Origin: Gemmatales bacterium
Lineage (GTDB): Bacteria; Planctomycetota; Planctomycetia; Gemmatales; HRBIN36
Direction: 5' to 3'
Length of the DNA: 64,000 nt
NCBI GenBank assembly: GCA_025060195.1
Contig: JANXCQ010000008.1
Coordinates: 1 to 64,000 of the forward strand
How positions within the stretch are numbered: position 1 is the first letter of the stretch; the number at the start of each line of letters is the position of its first letter. Made by a program: the position numbers and the translations under genes. The notes beneath the pieces were generated by a model. It made no database searches, had not been told where the DNA came from, and saw only the letters and a list, made by a program, of their open reading frames with translations. This document shows positions 1 through 10,675 of the stretch, piece by piece.

Positions 1-1996
1 GTTTCATTGTAAACTGAGTCGTCAGGTTCTCTGCTCCTGTAGGAGGTGCTGCGGTGGTGGCATTCTGGTAAAGGGATTACAGCCTCATCGCTCTATGGCT
101 AAGTATCTGTGTGAGCATCTTAGAATGAGCACTGGAAATGCGGTAGCTGGCATGCGTCGGCTCTTGTTTGGATCAAATCGTTCACTGGATATTAGGTTGA
201 AGTAAACTGGCTAGGTTCAAGGTAGGGACAGTTGTAGGCGATGAGTTGTGCGTAATGAGTTTGGGCAGTTATCGGACGGGTCGGCTAAGTCAATATTAGC
301 GACACTCAAATTCGGCGGCGAATTTTGTCAATGGCAACGCCCTGGACTTAGATATGAGCCGATGGTTTGTAGAATGCGCCATTGATAGTAATCTGCCGCA
401 TCGCTCTAATATTATTTCCCCATTATCCTCTAACAAAGCTCTCACGGCCACGGCCATCTGATTCAACGCTGTAGGTAATTTTAGCCCTCGCTTGAAGACC
501 TTTTCTCGGCAGTCATTCCATAGGTATTAGCACGAAATCCAGCGTTAGCAAATAGCCTGGAACAGATCCCGACCTTCCAGGTGCATCTGCCTCGTCTGCG
601 ATTCTGCTCGAGTGAACACATACTGTGCGGGTAAGCAGAGCATGCGCACCCGGGTATCAGGCTCCAACCAATTCGGCGGGACGTTTACTCGAAAACATTT
701 TACTTCCCTGGTTGCCTTACTCATCGCCACGATGAGGCGATGCAGTCGGCCCGTCGCCGGCAGAACGTTCGTCCGCTATATTTGGACTTTGCATGTGCCA
801 GGTGAAGCAACATTGTGGCCGTAGGTGTTTCGGGTCGGCCCGCAGGGAACGCTCGTCATTATGCTGAGGCTCCTTCTGACCGCCGCATTTGCTACGACTG
901 AGGCGTCTGCGCGAGGAAACATTAACCCATTCAAACAACCACCGGAGCTGCGGCATCGTCGTCCCTTTGTGCGGCCTACCATAGCTGTGGAGGAGAATCC
1001 TATTCTCAGATGGTCTGGCCTAGTTGCTCCCTGGTCATCAGCTGCTTCGGCCGATTGTGGATGCTAGGCGAAGTCCTCGCGGCTGCATAGCGACGCTCCT
1101 GTCCGGCGTCCTCGGTCTTGGCAGATGCAGGTCGGCATCCAGTAACCTATGCAATCGTCGCCGCATTGCGACCGAATGCACCGTATTCATCCAGCTCTCC
1201 ACCTGTGTCATACCATCCTGGGATCTCGGCTGTACCCTAAGCGTCTGATTCCCCACTGAGAGGTAATCTTGTTTCGAAAAGAATTGCGATTAGGCCCCAT
1301 GGGTCTTAGCGCAACTCCTACACTGCCTGTGCCGTCCATCGCTGGTGCTGATGGCGTAACAGCTGGAAGTATCACACTTAGGGAGCCAGTTGCCTGGTCC
1401 TAACAAGGGAAGGCGATTGGCCAACGCTAAGGCGATAGGCTCATTGCGATTTGCCCAGTTAGTACGTCGTAACGGGAGCATGTATTGCGTGCCGCCTAAT
1501 GCATGTGGAGTTGGTTCGACCGATTGACTGGAGATGTTAGATCGGAGCCCGCGGCAGCAGCGCTCTGAGTGGTGTGCGGTGCGATCTGACGGAAACAGGT
1601 GCGAAAGCGACTGAGAAAAGGAGAAGATGCCCCAAGTTGGACGTTTGCAGAGCCGTCGTCAGGCACCTTCCGAACCGGGAAATTCCGAATCGCTGGCAGA
1701 ATACACAGGCTTCTGAATAGCGCTGCCACATGATTCTTTCACGAGGTGGCTAAGGAAGGAAATGTAGCCAATGTGCGTTTAGGTGTTTGTGTTGAATTGG
1801 GAAGCGGTCGCTGGGAGAGGTCAAACTGATGGTTCGTATTGCCTCAGCAACCTTGCAACTAGCTGTATGCCCGGCTTTGGAACCGTTTGTCGGGTCGGGA
1901 AAAATTGTGCTCGGAAAGTTGACGATGGCAGCGTTGGTTCCAAAAATAGTAGTCCTTGCTTCGCAGCGTCGGAACAAAGCATAACATGAACTGGGC
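1..1996. other. Long stretch with no convincing gene
   Basis: About 2 kb upstream of the ATP synthase operon. The ORF track lists only short overlapping frames on both strands, none of which reads like a known family or keeps steady codon use. I found no tRNA, RNase P or SRP signature. A short inverted repeat (gctcctgtaggaggtgc) lies near base 31. The region could hold the atp promoter, an unrecognised RNA or decayed genes; I cannot tell which. Confidence 0.5.
1829..1984 (+). CDS. Possible 51-aa hydrophobic small protein upstream of the atp operon
   Basis: An ATG ORF too short for the track lies 12 bases before the first atp gene. It has a purine-rich stretch (ggagagg) about 8 bases upstream of the ATG. 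The product begins MVRIASATLQLA and is rich in Ala, Val and Leu, with a basic tail (QRRNKA). I recognise no family. Position, Shine-Dalgarno and hydrophobicity are weak support, and it may simply be chance reading through the leader of the atp mRNA. Confidence 0.2.
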   Translation: MVRIASATLQLAVCPALEPFVGSGKIVLGKLTMAALVPKIVVLASQRRNKA

Positions 1997-2263
1997 TTGG
2001 AGACCGCAATCAAGCGGAGTAAGCGGGTGGTACTCAAAGGCGCCAGTCCCCGCGAAGTGGGGCGCTATTTCGCCCTAGCGCAAGTAGGCTTGGAGATGGC
2101 CCTGCCGATTGCGGTCGGTGCCTGGCTGGACTATCGCTGGAGAACTATGCCGTGGCTGGTGATTACGGGAGTCATTGTGGGATTTGCCGTGGGGATGACG
2201 CATCTGTGGTTGCTGCTTCGGGAGCCTCCCCAGCAAGACTCAGGCAAGGATTCTACGGCGTGA
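1997..2263 (+). CDS. atpZ: AtpZ/AtpI-family F1Fo ATP synthase accessory protein
   Basis: A small membrane protein (88 aa from the track start) at the head of the ATP synthase operon. It has two predicted membrane helices, around residues 24-45 and 50-74, with the Gly-rich pattern (GAWLDYRW between them, GVIVGFAVGMTHLW in the second) typical of AtpZ proteins, which help assembly or Mg2+ handling of Fo. The track start is a TTG. A GTG at 2027, eight bases after a GGAG, is a credible alternative that would remove ten residues. It overlaps the next gene by four bases (GTGA), so the two are probably translationally coupled. The family call rests on size, topology and position. Confidence 0.65.
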   Translation: METAIKRSKRVVLKGASPREVGRYFALAQVGLEMALPIAVGAWLDYRWRTMPWLVITGVIVGFAVGMTHLWLLLREPPQQDSGKDSTA

Positions 2264-2661
2264 CAGACCGCTGGCTGCGTCCCTGGATAGGCTTGCTGGA
2301 ACTGGCTCTGCTGACTGCGGTCTGCTTGGGCATGGGTGTGCTGGCAGTCTTGGTGCTAAGTCAAAATCGGGTAATACCGTCGCTCCCTGCGATTACGGCC
2401 ATTGCTCTGGTGCTCATCCCTGCGCTGCTAGCCCATGCTGTCGCTTTAGGCGCGAGCAGAACCCCCCAGGCCACAGTGACTTCGGCACTAGCTGGTACAG
2501 GTATCCGCCTGATTGTTACTCTTGGCGGATCTGTGGTCGTGGTGCTCGCCGTATCCTGGGGCAGTAATCTGGGCTTTTGGATGCCCCTCATGGCTTCGTA
2601 TTTGGGCGTGCTGATTATTGAACTGCTTTTCGCGCTTCGCCGTGTCGCTCCACCGCAATAA
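2260..2661 (+). CDS. atpI: AtpI-like ATP synthase membrane protein (subunit I)
   Basis: I start this gene at GTG 2260, not at 2152 as in the track. The upstream part of that ORF is an out-of-frame reading of atpZ, and GTG 2260 has AAGGA nine bases before it and overlaps the atpZ stop. The product is about 133 aa and almost entirely hydrophobic, with four predicted membrane helices. This matches the AtpI chain, found between the accessory protein and subunit a in many atp operons and thought to assist assembly of the c-ring. Sequence divergence in this family is high, so the name depends mainly on topology and operon position. Confidence 0.6.
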   Translation: MTDRWLRPWIGLLELALLTAVCLGMGVLAVLVLSQNRVIPSLPAITAIALVLIPALLAHAVALGASRTPQATVTSALAGTGIRLIVTLGGSVVVVLAVSWGSNLGFWMPLMASYLGVLIIELLFALRRVAPPQ

Positions 2662-2755
2662 AACCAGCTTGGGATCACTGGCATAAAACTTGCTAAGCAG
2701 GCTCAGCCCATCCTTGCCACCAGCTATATCTTAGGCAACGAAGACTCGCTCGATT

Positions 2756-3769
2756 ATGGCACACAGCCCTCTCGAACATTCGAAAGACTCAGCTGTCTGG
2801 ACTTTCTTTGACAACCGTCTGACAGGTAAGGTGGAACTCCATTTACCCGCGATTCCCTTACCGTTTCGAGAGGAGCCGTTCCAGATTACAAAGTTTATGG
2901 TGATTGAGTTGCTCGCGGCTTTGTTACTCATCGTGATTTATGTCCCAATCGCACGCCGTGCGCGGACTGGTCAGCCCCCGAAGGGATATTTCTGGAATTG
3001 CTTTGAGGTGATATTGACTTTTCTGCGGGACGAAGTGGCCAAGCCGTATATTGGCGAGAAAGATGCGGATCGATTCGTGCCGTATATCTGGACGGTGTTC
3101 TTGTTTATACTGTTTTGCAACTTACTGGGCTTAGTACCGTTTCTCGGCTCACCCACGGGGGATCTAAGCGTTACGGGTGCGTTGGCGCTATGTAGTTTCC
3201 TTTTGATCCATGGAGCCGCTATCCGATCTCAGTTGGCCCACGGAGGACATCACGCGGAGCATCATGGCGAAGGCGAGCACGGGCACGATGCCCACCATGG
3301 CCGTGCAGAGCATTCGGGGACTGATGTAGTACCTTCTGTGGAAAAACATGCTATTGCCTTACCGCACCAGGGTAACCGCGTCCCGCTATTACTCGCTCCG
3401 TTGGTGGGACTATATCGGTATGTTTTAGCGCACGTGCCACAGACTGGGATTCCTTTGGTCGTGGGCTGGCCGTTGATCGTGATGATCGTTGCCATTGAGT
3501 TCTTGGGCCACGTGATTAAGGCCAGTGTGCTGGCGGTGCGACTGTTCGCTAACATTTTCGCGGGACATACGGTTCTGGCCTTTATCATGTCGTTTATCGT
3601 GATGGCCAAGAACGCACACCCCGTCGTCTGGGGGGTGGTCACCTTTGGAAGCATATTAGGCGTAGTGGCGTTGAGTTTGCTCGAGATTTTCGTGGCTTTT
3701 TTACAGGCATTTATCTTTACCTTTCTAACGGCGCTTTTCCTGGGCTTTCAACTACACATGGAACACTAA
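2756..3769 (+). CDS. atpB: F1Fo ATP synthase subunit a
   Basis: Membrane subunit a forms the proton half-channels against the c-ring. At 337 aa it is longer than the roughly 270 aa of E. coli. The conserved segment AVRLFANIFAGHTVL (about 260-274) carries the essential stator arginine (R262), and the C-terminal helix (FLQAFIFTFLTALFL) is typical. The extra length includes a strikingly His-rich loop at about 162-186 (HGGHHAEHHGEGEHGHDAHH), placed between membrane helices. The ATG at 2756 has no strong Shine-Dalgarno. It is followed by about 150 bases before atpE, which contain a hairpin. Confidence 0.95.
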   Translation: MAHSPLEHSKDSAVWTFFDNRLTGKVELHLPAIPLPFREEPFQITKFMVIELLAALLLIVIYVPIARRARTGQPPKGYFWNCFEVILTFLRDEVAKPYIGEKDADRFVPYIWTVFLFILFCNLLGLVPFLGSPTGDLSVTGALALCSFLLIHGAAIRSQLAHGGHHAEHHGEGEHGHDAHHGRAEHSGTDVVPSVEKHAIALPHQGNRVPLLLAPLVGLYRYVLAHVPQTGIPLVVGWPLIVMIVAIEFLGHVIKASVLAVRLFANIFAGHTVLAFIMSFIVMAKNAHPVVWGVVTFGSILGVVALSLLEIFVAFLQAFIFTFLTALFLGFQLHMEH

Positions 3770-3801
3770 TTTTTCCAAAGAAGCGACTTTCAGAATAGCC
3801 C

Positions 3802-3819
3802 ATTCTCATTGATGAGAAT
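3802..3819 (+). promoter_or_regulatory. Hairpin between atpB and atpE
   Basis: A perfect inverted repeat, ATTCTC-ATTGAT-GAGAAT, lies in the longest gap inside the front of the operon. It is not followed by a T-run, so it does not look like a full intrinsic terminator. A processing or stabilising hairpin ahead of the highly expressed c-subunit gene is a reasonable reading, but this is inference. Confidence 0.35.
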
Positions 3820-3921
3820 CCTTAGAAACCTTTCGCAAAAATTCGCTAGGAAATCTATAGCCTGAAGCGGAAAGATGAAATCAGGGGATGAATCCTTAAC
3901 CGCAAGATGAAAGGAGGAACG

Positions 3922-4236
3922 ATGAATAAGACCTTGGCAACTTGGAGCCTGATGGTTGTGGCCTTGCTGCTAAGCGTGTTGCCTGTCACAGCGCAACAGG
4001 GTGGATTTTCCTTACTAGAGGGAAACGCAGCGGGAGCTGGCTTCGGCACAGCGTTAGTGCTTATTGGCGCCGGTTGGGGCTTCGGTCGCATTGGGCAGGC
4101 AGCGCTGGAAAGTATGGCGCGGCAACCGGAAATAGCGCCACGCATTCAAACTGGTATGCTAATCATCGCGGCTTTGCTGGAAGGAGCCACTTTCTTTGCT
4201 TTGATCGTGTGCATTATCATGGCGGTCAAGGCGTAA
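3922..4236 (+). CDS. atpE: F1Fo ATP synthase subunit c
   Basis: Subunit c forms the rotor ring. The track start (3907) lies on the ribosome site itself; ATG 3922 has an ideal AAAGGAGG six bases before it, giving 104 aa. After an N-terminal segment of about 24 residues that looks like a cleavable signal peptide (LMVVALLLSVLPVTAQQ), the mature part has the usual two helices joined by the polar loop around RQPE (67-70). The ion-binding carboxylate is E87 in LLEGATFF. The residue after it is Gly rather than the Ser/Thr of Na+-binding c-subunits, so proton coupling is more likely. Confidence 0.93.
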   Translation: MNKTLATWSLMVVALLLSVLPVTAQQGGFSLLEGNAAGAGFGTALVLIGAGWGFGRIGQAALESMARQPEIAPRIQTGMLIIAALLEGATFFALIVCIIMAVKA

Positions 4237-4366
4237 TGGTTTATCCTCTGCCGGTCTTGCCCAAAACTATCCGTGCCCACTGGGATCGCAGGGGTCATGA
4301 ATCTGCATAAGGGGGCATACGAAGGACTCATTGGTTGCTGCGTCACATTGTGGAGGTAATCTAGTG

Positions 4367-5083
4367 ATGGGGTCGCAGGTACAAGTAATAGTAATAGGCT
4401 GCCTTTGGTTGCGGAAGATGTTCTGGGGTAGCGTGTTGGCTTCTGCCTTGCTTTGGGGCAATATCGGATTGTCTTGGGCAGCAGCCGCAGCCCCCATGCA
4501 TGGAGCGTCCGCGGCTGAACACAGCCATGGTAGCGGGGACGAGGGGCCACTTTCCTTTTCGCTGGACTTGGCCGTTTGGTCGCTGGTGGTCTTTGGCCTC
4601 TTACTAGTAGTTTTGAGCAGACTGGCTTGGCGACCGATGTTGGAGGGCTTGAAACAGCGGGAAGAAAACATTCGCCGCGCTTTGGCAGAGGCGGAGCAAG
4701 CACGAGCTGAGGCGCAACGGATCCGTGAGCAACTGCAACAGGAGATGCAGCGCTGCGGCGAGAAAGTTCGGGAGATTCTTGACGAAGCCCGTCGTGATGC
4801 GGAGCGAACGGCCGAGGAAATTCGTGCGCGGGGCATGGCGGAAGTCCAAGCAGAGCGCGAACGACTCATGCGGGAGTTGGCGCGAGCCCGCGATCAAGCC
4901 TTGCAACAAATCTGGCAGGAGGCGGTGCGCCTAGCCGTGCTCATCTCTGAGAAGGCTATTCGGCGCTCACTTAGTGAAGATGATCACCGCCGACTTTTGG
5001 ACGAGGCACTGGCCGAACTGCGACAACACGGCGAGCGTTACGAGCGAGAACACGCGGTACTGGTCGGCAATTTCCAACCCTAA
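4367..5083 (+). CDS. atpF: F1Fo ATP synthase subunit b
   Basis: Peripheral-stalk subunit. The track begins at a TTG (4331), but GGAGG at 4352-4356 serves ATG 4367 (or GTG 4364), giving about 238 aa. The N-terminus has a hydrophobic, signal-like segment followed by AAAAAPMHG and a short His-rich stretch. The real membrane anchor then follows (LAVWSLVVFGLLLVVLSRL), and after it a long charged coiled coil beginning RPMLEGLKQREENIRRALAE, which reaches toward F1. At roughly 80 residues longer than E. coli b, the extra N-terminal segment is unusual and may be removed during export. Confidence 0.92.
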   Translation: MGSQVQVIVIGCLWLRKMFWGSVLASALLWGNIGLSWAAAAAPMHGASAAEHSHGSGDEGPLSFSLDLAVWSLVVFGLLLVVLSRLAWRPMLEGLKQREENIRRALAEAEQARAEAQRIREQLQQEMQRCGEKVREILDEARRDAERTAEEIRARGMAEVQAERERLMRELARARDQALQQIWQEAVRLAVLISEKAIRRSLSEDDHRRLLDEALAELRQHGERYEREHAVLVGNFQP

Positions 5084-5208
5084 GAGGGAAGGCCCTGATG
5101 GCTGGGCTTTGCCGGGTCTCTATTTACCAAGGTGGAAGCACATTCGTTGTGCCTTCGGCTGATGCCTGGCGCTAATCCAGAGTGATGAATTGAACTTGCA
5201 AAGAAATC

Positions 5209-5886
5209 ATGAGCGAACACTTACAGCCTTCACACACCTATCCTCAGCCTCGAGCTATAGACCGGCCCTTGTATCCAACAGTGCTGGATATCAAGGGCGA
5301 GCAAATTGCGCGGGTTTATGCGGAAGCATTGCTGCAAGCGGCCCGCGGTCAGCAGGCGGAGGATGAAGTATTAGAGCAGCTTGACTCTCTGGTGGAGGAC
5401 GTGTTAGGCAGCAGTCCTGAGCTGGAGCTTTTCTTGTCCAGCGGCAGTATCTCGCGACGGCGTAAGGCCGAAATGATCCGCAAGTTGTTCGAAGGTCGCG
5501 CGCATCCATTGGTGCTGCATTTTCTGCTAGTGCTCAACGATCATGATCGCCTCAATTTGCTCCGCACCACGGTGCGGGCATATCAGCAACTGCGCGATCG
5601 GGAGGCGCGACGGCTGCGGGTGGAAATACGCTCCGCAGTGCCTTTGGGTGAAGGCTACCTGGAACGGATTGCCGGACAACTACGCGAAATTTTCCGTATT
5701 GAGCCGCAAGTAACCAACCGCGTCCAGCCCGAGCTGCTCGGTGGCCTAATTGTCCGGCTGGGCGACTGGGTCTTCGACGGCTCCGTTCGCAGCCACTTAG
5801 ATAGATTACAAAAGGAACTTTTAGCGAGGGCGGCCCATGCGATTCAAACCCAACGAGATCGTTTCAGTACTACAAGCGGAGATTGA
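5209..5886 (+). CDS. atpH: F1Fo ATP synthase subunit delta
   Basis: The delta subunit links the top of F1 to the b stalk. At 225 aa it is longer than the typical 177 aa because of about 35 extra N-terminal residues before the conserved core begins ([12 protein letters not shown]). The C-terminal signature [19 protein letters not shown] matches the family motif GG-x-x-I-x-x-G-D-x-x-x-D-x-S. The gene end overlaps the start of atpA by 50 bases, implying coupled translation. It is preceded by about 125 bases of non-coding sequence after atpF. Confidence 0.93.
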   Translation: MSEHLQPSHTYPQPRAIDRPLYPTVLDIKGEQIARVYAEALLQAARGQQAEDEVLEQLDSLVEDVLGSSPELELFLSSGSISRRRKAEMIRKLFEGRAHPLVLHFLLVLNDHDRLNLLRTTVRAYQQLRDREARRLRVEIRSAVPLGEGYLERIAGQLREIFRIEPQVTNRVQPELLGGLIVRLGDWVFDGSVRSHLDRLQKELLARAAHAIQTQRDRFSTTSGD

Positions 5887-7525
5887 ACAGTATCGCACCC
5901 AACTGGAGGCCCGCGAAGTCGGGCGTGTCCTAGAAGTCGGAGACGGTATCGCCCGGGTATATGGACTTAGTGGCGTCATGTCGGGCGAAATGGTCGAGTT
6001 TACCCGCACCGGTGTCATGGGGCTCGCTTTCAACCTCGAGGAAACTTCCGTCGGTATCATCATTCTGGGCGACTATCTGAACATCCGGGAGGGCGATGAG
6101 GTTCGAGCCACAGGGCAACTTTTGCGCGTCCCCGTTGGCGATGCCTTGATTGGCCGCGTGGTCGATCCGTTAGGCAATCCGTTGGATGGTAAAGGGCCGA
6201 TTGTGACCCCCTTCACTCGCCTGGTTGAATCTCCGGCCCCTGGAGTGGCCGAACGCCAGCCAGTGAATGTGCCCTTGCAAACGGGTATTAAGGCTATCGA
6301 TAGTATGACGCCCATCGGTCGCGGGCAGCGAGAGTTGATCATCGGCGACCGCAAGACCGGCAAGACGGCGATCGCGGTGGATACTATCATCAACCAGAAG
6401 GATGAAGATGTAATTTGCGTGTATGTCGCCATTGGTCAGAAAGAGTCCACGGTGGCTCAAGTTATTGAAGCGTTGCGGCAACACGGGGCAATGGATTACA
6501 CCATCGTCGTGGTGGCGTCATCGTCGGCCCCGGCAGCGTTGCAATACATCGCGCCTTATGCCGGCTGTGCCATGGCTGAGTATTACATGTACGAACAGGG
6601 CCGCGACACCTTATGCGTATATGATGACCTAAGCAAGCAGGCGGCAGCCTATCGGCAATTGTCGCTGCTCATGCGTCGTCCGCCAGGACGGGAGGCATAT
6701 CCTGGCGATATCTTCTACTGTCATTCGCGGTTACTCGAGCGCTCGGCCAAATTAGCGGAGCATTGGGTAATCGTGCCCGAATCGGTGCCCGATAAGGAAG
6801 TCACGCCGGAACATTCCGTGGTACGTAACGAGGATGGTTCACCGCGGGTCTTCAAAGGGCCGCTTGAAAAGGAGCATGCACGAAAGGACGTGCTGCCGAA
6901 TCATCCTGGCTGCAAACTAGCAAAGTTACCGAAGTCGGGCGGTTCGCTCACGGCGCTACCTATTATCGAAACGCTCGAGGGCGAAGTTTCCGCGTACATC
7001 CCGACTAACGTGATTTCCATTACCGACGGCCAGATTTACCTGCAACCGAGCTTGTTCTTCGCAGGAGTGCGGCCTGCGATTGACGTGGGAATCAGCGTGT
7101 CTCGCGTAGGTGGGAAGGCCCAGATTCCCGCGATGAAACAGGTGGCGGGGAGTCTGCGACTCGATCTGGCAGCTTTCCGCGAATTGGAGGCGTTTGCTCA
7201 ATTAGGCACCGAATTAGATAAAGCCACGCAGGCCCAGCTGGAACGCGGCTACCGTATGGTCGAAATCCTGAAGCAACCACAATACAAGCCCATGCACGTG
7301 GCCGACCAGGTCATGATTATCTTTGCGGGCACGCGTGGTTATTTGGATAACATTCCTGTGCGCCATGTGGCCGCTTGGGAGGAGCAGTTCCTTCGCTTTA
7401 TGCGGGAACAAGTCCCCGAAGTACGCAATGCTCTGATTCGCGAAAAGAAGCTCACGCCAGAAATCGAGGCCAGCCTAATCAAAGCCATTGAGTTCTTCCA
7501 GACGCAATTCAAGCCACCTGCTTAG
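5837..7525 (+). CDS. atpA: F1Fo ATP synthase subunit alpha
   Basis: Non-catalytic nucleotide-binding subunit of F1. The P-loop is GDRKTGKT (170-177). The C-terminal core ([42 protein letters not shown]) is typical. At 562 aa it exceeds the usual 500-515. The excess is an insertion at about 309-366, after [15 protein letters not shown] and before [11 protein letters not shown]; it contains several Pro, Asp, Glu and Lys residues and one Cys. ATG 5837 lies inside the end of atpH with GAGGG just upstream. Function should be normal because all catalytic-site motifs are intact. Confidence 0.97.
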   Translation: MRFKPNEIVSVLQAEIEQYRTQLEAREVGRVLEVGDGIARVYGLSGVMSGEMVEFTRTGVMGLAFNLEETSVGIIILGDYLNIREGDEVRATGQLLRVPVGDALIGRVVDPLGNPLDGKGPIVTPFTRLVESPAPGVAERQPVNVPLQTGIKAIDSMTPIGRGQRELIIGDRKTGKTAIAVDTIINQKDEDVICVYVAIGQKESTVAQVIEALRQHGAMDYTIVVVASSSAPAALQYIAPYAGCAMAEYYMYEQGRDTLCVYDDLSKQAAAYRQLSLLMRRPPGREAYPGDIFYCHSRLLERSAKLAEHWVIVPESVPDKEVTPEHSVVRNEDGSPRVFKGPLEKEHARKDVLPNHPGCKLAKLPKSGGSLTALPIIETLEGEVSAYIPTNVISITDGQIYLQPSLFFAGVRPAIDVGISVSRVGGKAQIPAMKQVAGSLRLDLAAFRELEAFAQLGTELDKATQAQLERGYRMVEILKQPQYKPMHVADQVMIIFAGTRGYLDNIPVRHVAAWEEQFLRFMREQVPEVRNALIREKKLTPEIEASLIKAIEFFQTQFKPPA

Positions 7526-7543
7526 CCATCGCGAGGTTCGACC

Positions 7544-8509
7544 ATGCCAAAATTGCGGCACCTGGTATTGCGACGCAAGGCGATTCAAAATATCCGCAAG
7601 ATTACACGCACTATGGAACTCATTGCCACGGCGCGGTTCAAGCGGGCTCTGGATCGCGCGGTGGAGGCCGAGGCGTATACTCGCAAAATCGCCGAACTCG
7701 CAGCCGATCTAAGCGCTGCGACTCTACCTGCCTCGGCGGGGCACACCCTGCAGCATCTCCTTCTGGAGAAGCGTGAACCCGTACGCAGCAGTTTGCTCTT
7801 AGTCATCTGTTCCAATCGCGGGCTTTGTGGCGGCTATAATTCTGCTATCTTACGGGTCGCTACTGAGCGCATGCAACAATACGAACAATCGGGAGTGCGG
7901 TTATACTTGGAACTATCTGGCAAGCGGGCGATCGCTTATTTCCGCTATCACGGCGTACCCTCCGAAGCACAATACACCCACTTCGAGGATAAGCCGCGCT
8001 TTGAAGAGGTGGAGGTCCTGGCTAATCGTTACTTAGACGGCTATCTAACGCGGCGTTACGACCAGGTAGAAGTGGCTTACATGAAGTTTCTAAGCGCGTC
8101 GCGACAAACGCCAGTTGTGGAAACGCTGTTGCCGTTGAGTACGATCGCTCCGCCTGTACGCCGACCCGGTTGGGGCACTAGCGCTACGTCTCCCATTGCG
8201 GAACCGACACCTGCTAGCCTTGCGAGAAGCACGTCAGTGGTAAGTAGCACTATCGAGTACGAATTCTTGCCCGACCCTCGCAGTATTCTGGAAGAATTGC
8301 TGCCGATGTCGCTAAAAGTGAGGCTGTTTAAGTGTTTCCTGGATGCTGCCGTCAGTGAACAAATTGCCCGTCGCATCGCCATGAAACAGGCGACTGACAA
8401 CGCCACGGAAATGATCCGCGTTATTACGCGACAATACAACCGAGCTCGTCAGGCGCATATCACTAAAGAAATCCTCGAAGTACTCAGCGGTGCCGAAGCG
8501 CTGAAGTAG
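7544..8509 (+). CDS. atpG: F1Fo ATP synthase subunit gamma
   Basis: Central shaft of F1. The N-terminus (RRKAIQNIRKITRTMELIATARF) and the C-terminal helix (MKQATDNATEMIRVITRQYNRARQAHITKEILEV) are the conserved coiled-coil parts. At 321 aa it is about 35 residues longer than E. coli gamma. The surplus is a Pro/Ser/Thr-rich insert at about 200-237 in the globular domain. It starts 18 bases after the atpA stop and is followed by 95 non-coding bases before atpD. Confidence 0.95.
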   Translation: MPKLRHLVLRRKAIQNIRKITRTMELIATARFKRALDRAVEAEAYTRKIAELAADLSAATLPASAGHTLQHLLLEKREPVRSSLLLVICSNRGLCGGYNSAILRVATERMQQYEQSGVRLYLELSGKRAIAYFRYHGVPSEAQYTHFEDKPRFEEVEVLANRYLDGYLTRRYDQVEVAYMKFLSASRQTPVVETLLPLSTIAPPVRRPGWGTSATSPIAEPTPASLARSTSVVSSTIEYEFLPDPRSILEELLPMSLKVRLFKCFLDAAVSEQIARRIAMKQATDNATEMIRVITRQYNRARQAHITKEILEVLSGAEALK

Positions 8510-8601
8510 TGGACCAAGCACGATGACCATTGTCAGCCTTGGATCGAACGATTCCTCGAAGTCATATCTTAGCGCCTCCTGATAACTCACGTGGAGTGTA
8601 A

Positions 8602-10068
<1,467 letters not shown>

Positions 10069-10128
10069 CCTGGGCGCTTCGATCACGTTCATGAGTCTGA
10101 TAGCTGCATCTGCCCCGGGAGAATAAAC

Positions 10129-10533
10129 ATGCCCCGCGAGGGATTGCACTGCCAGGTTATCACGCCGGAACGAATCGTAGTGGACGAGCGGGCTGATTTC
10201 GTGGCTCTGCCGCTTTACGATGGCGAATTAGGCGTGCTACCAGGCCGTGCGCCGCTGGTCGGACGCTTGGGTTTTGGGGAATTGCGCTTACGCCGAGGTG
10301 AGGAGATCAAGCGCTACTACGTAGATGGCGGATTCGTGCAAATCAAGCGAGATACAGTAACCTTACTGACGGCCAAGGCAGTGCCCGCCCACGAACTGGA
10401 CGTCCGCGCTCTGGAAAACGAGTTGGCTCAACCCCTAGCTCCCGCCGCTACCGCTGAGGCACGCGAAAGGCAGCAGGCCCAGCGTGAGCGCCAGCGCGCC
10501 ATGCTCCGCGTTGCTCAGAAACAGCAGATCTGA
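10129..10533 (+). CDS. atpC: F1Fo ATP synthase subunit epsilon
   Basis: Last gene of the operon, 134 aa. It has the N-terminal beta-sandwich (VITPERIVV, YDGELGVLPGRAPLVGRLGFGELRL) and a charged C-terminal helical domain rich in Gln, Arg and Glu that in other bacteria regulates ATP hydrolysis. A GGGAG lies eight bases before the ATG. The operon ends here: the next gene, rnr, is convergent, with 142 bases between the two stops and no clear T-tailed terminator. Confidence 0.93.
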   Translation: MPREGLHCQVITPERIVVDERADFVALPLYDGELGVLPGRAPLVGRLGFGELRLRRGEEIKRYYVDGGFVQIKRDTVTLLTAKAVPAHELDVRALENELAQPLAPAATAEARERQQAQRERQRAMLRVAQKQQI

Positions 10534-10675
10534 TTCCTTGCTAACGTTGCCAACTAATTTGACATCGACTCAGAGGGAAGGTGAAACTAGAAGTCGCCGA
10601 TTTTATGCATGATCCCGCAAAACAATTTCATCGCTCGGTAACGATGCGCCCCAAGACGGTTAGGGAAGCTGCCGC

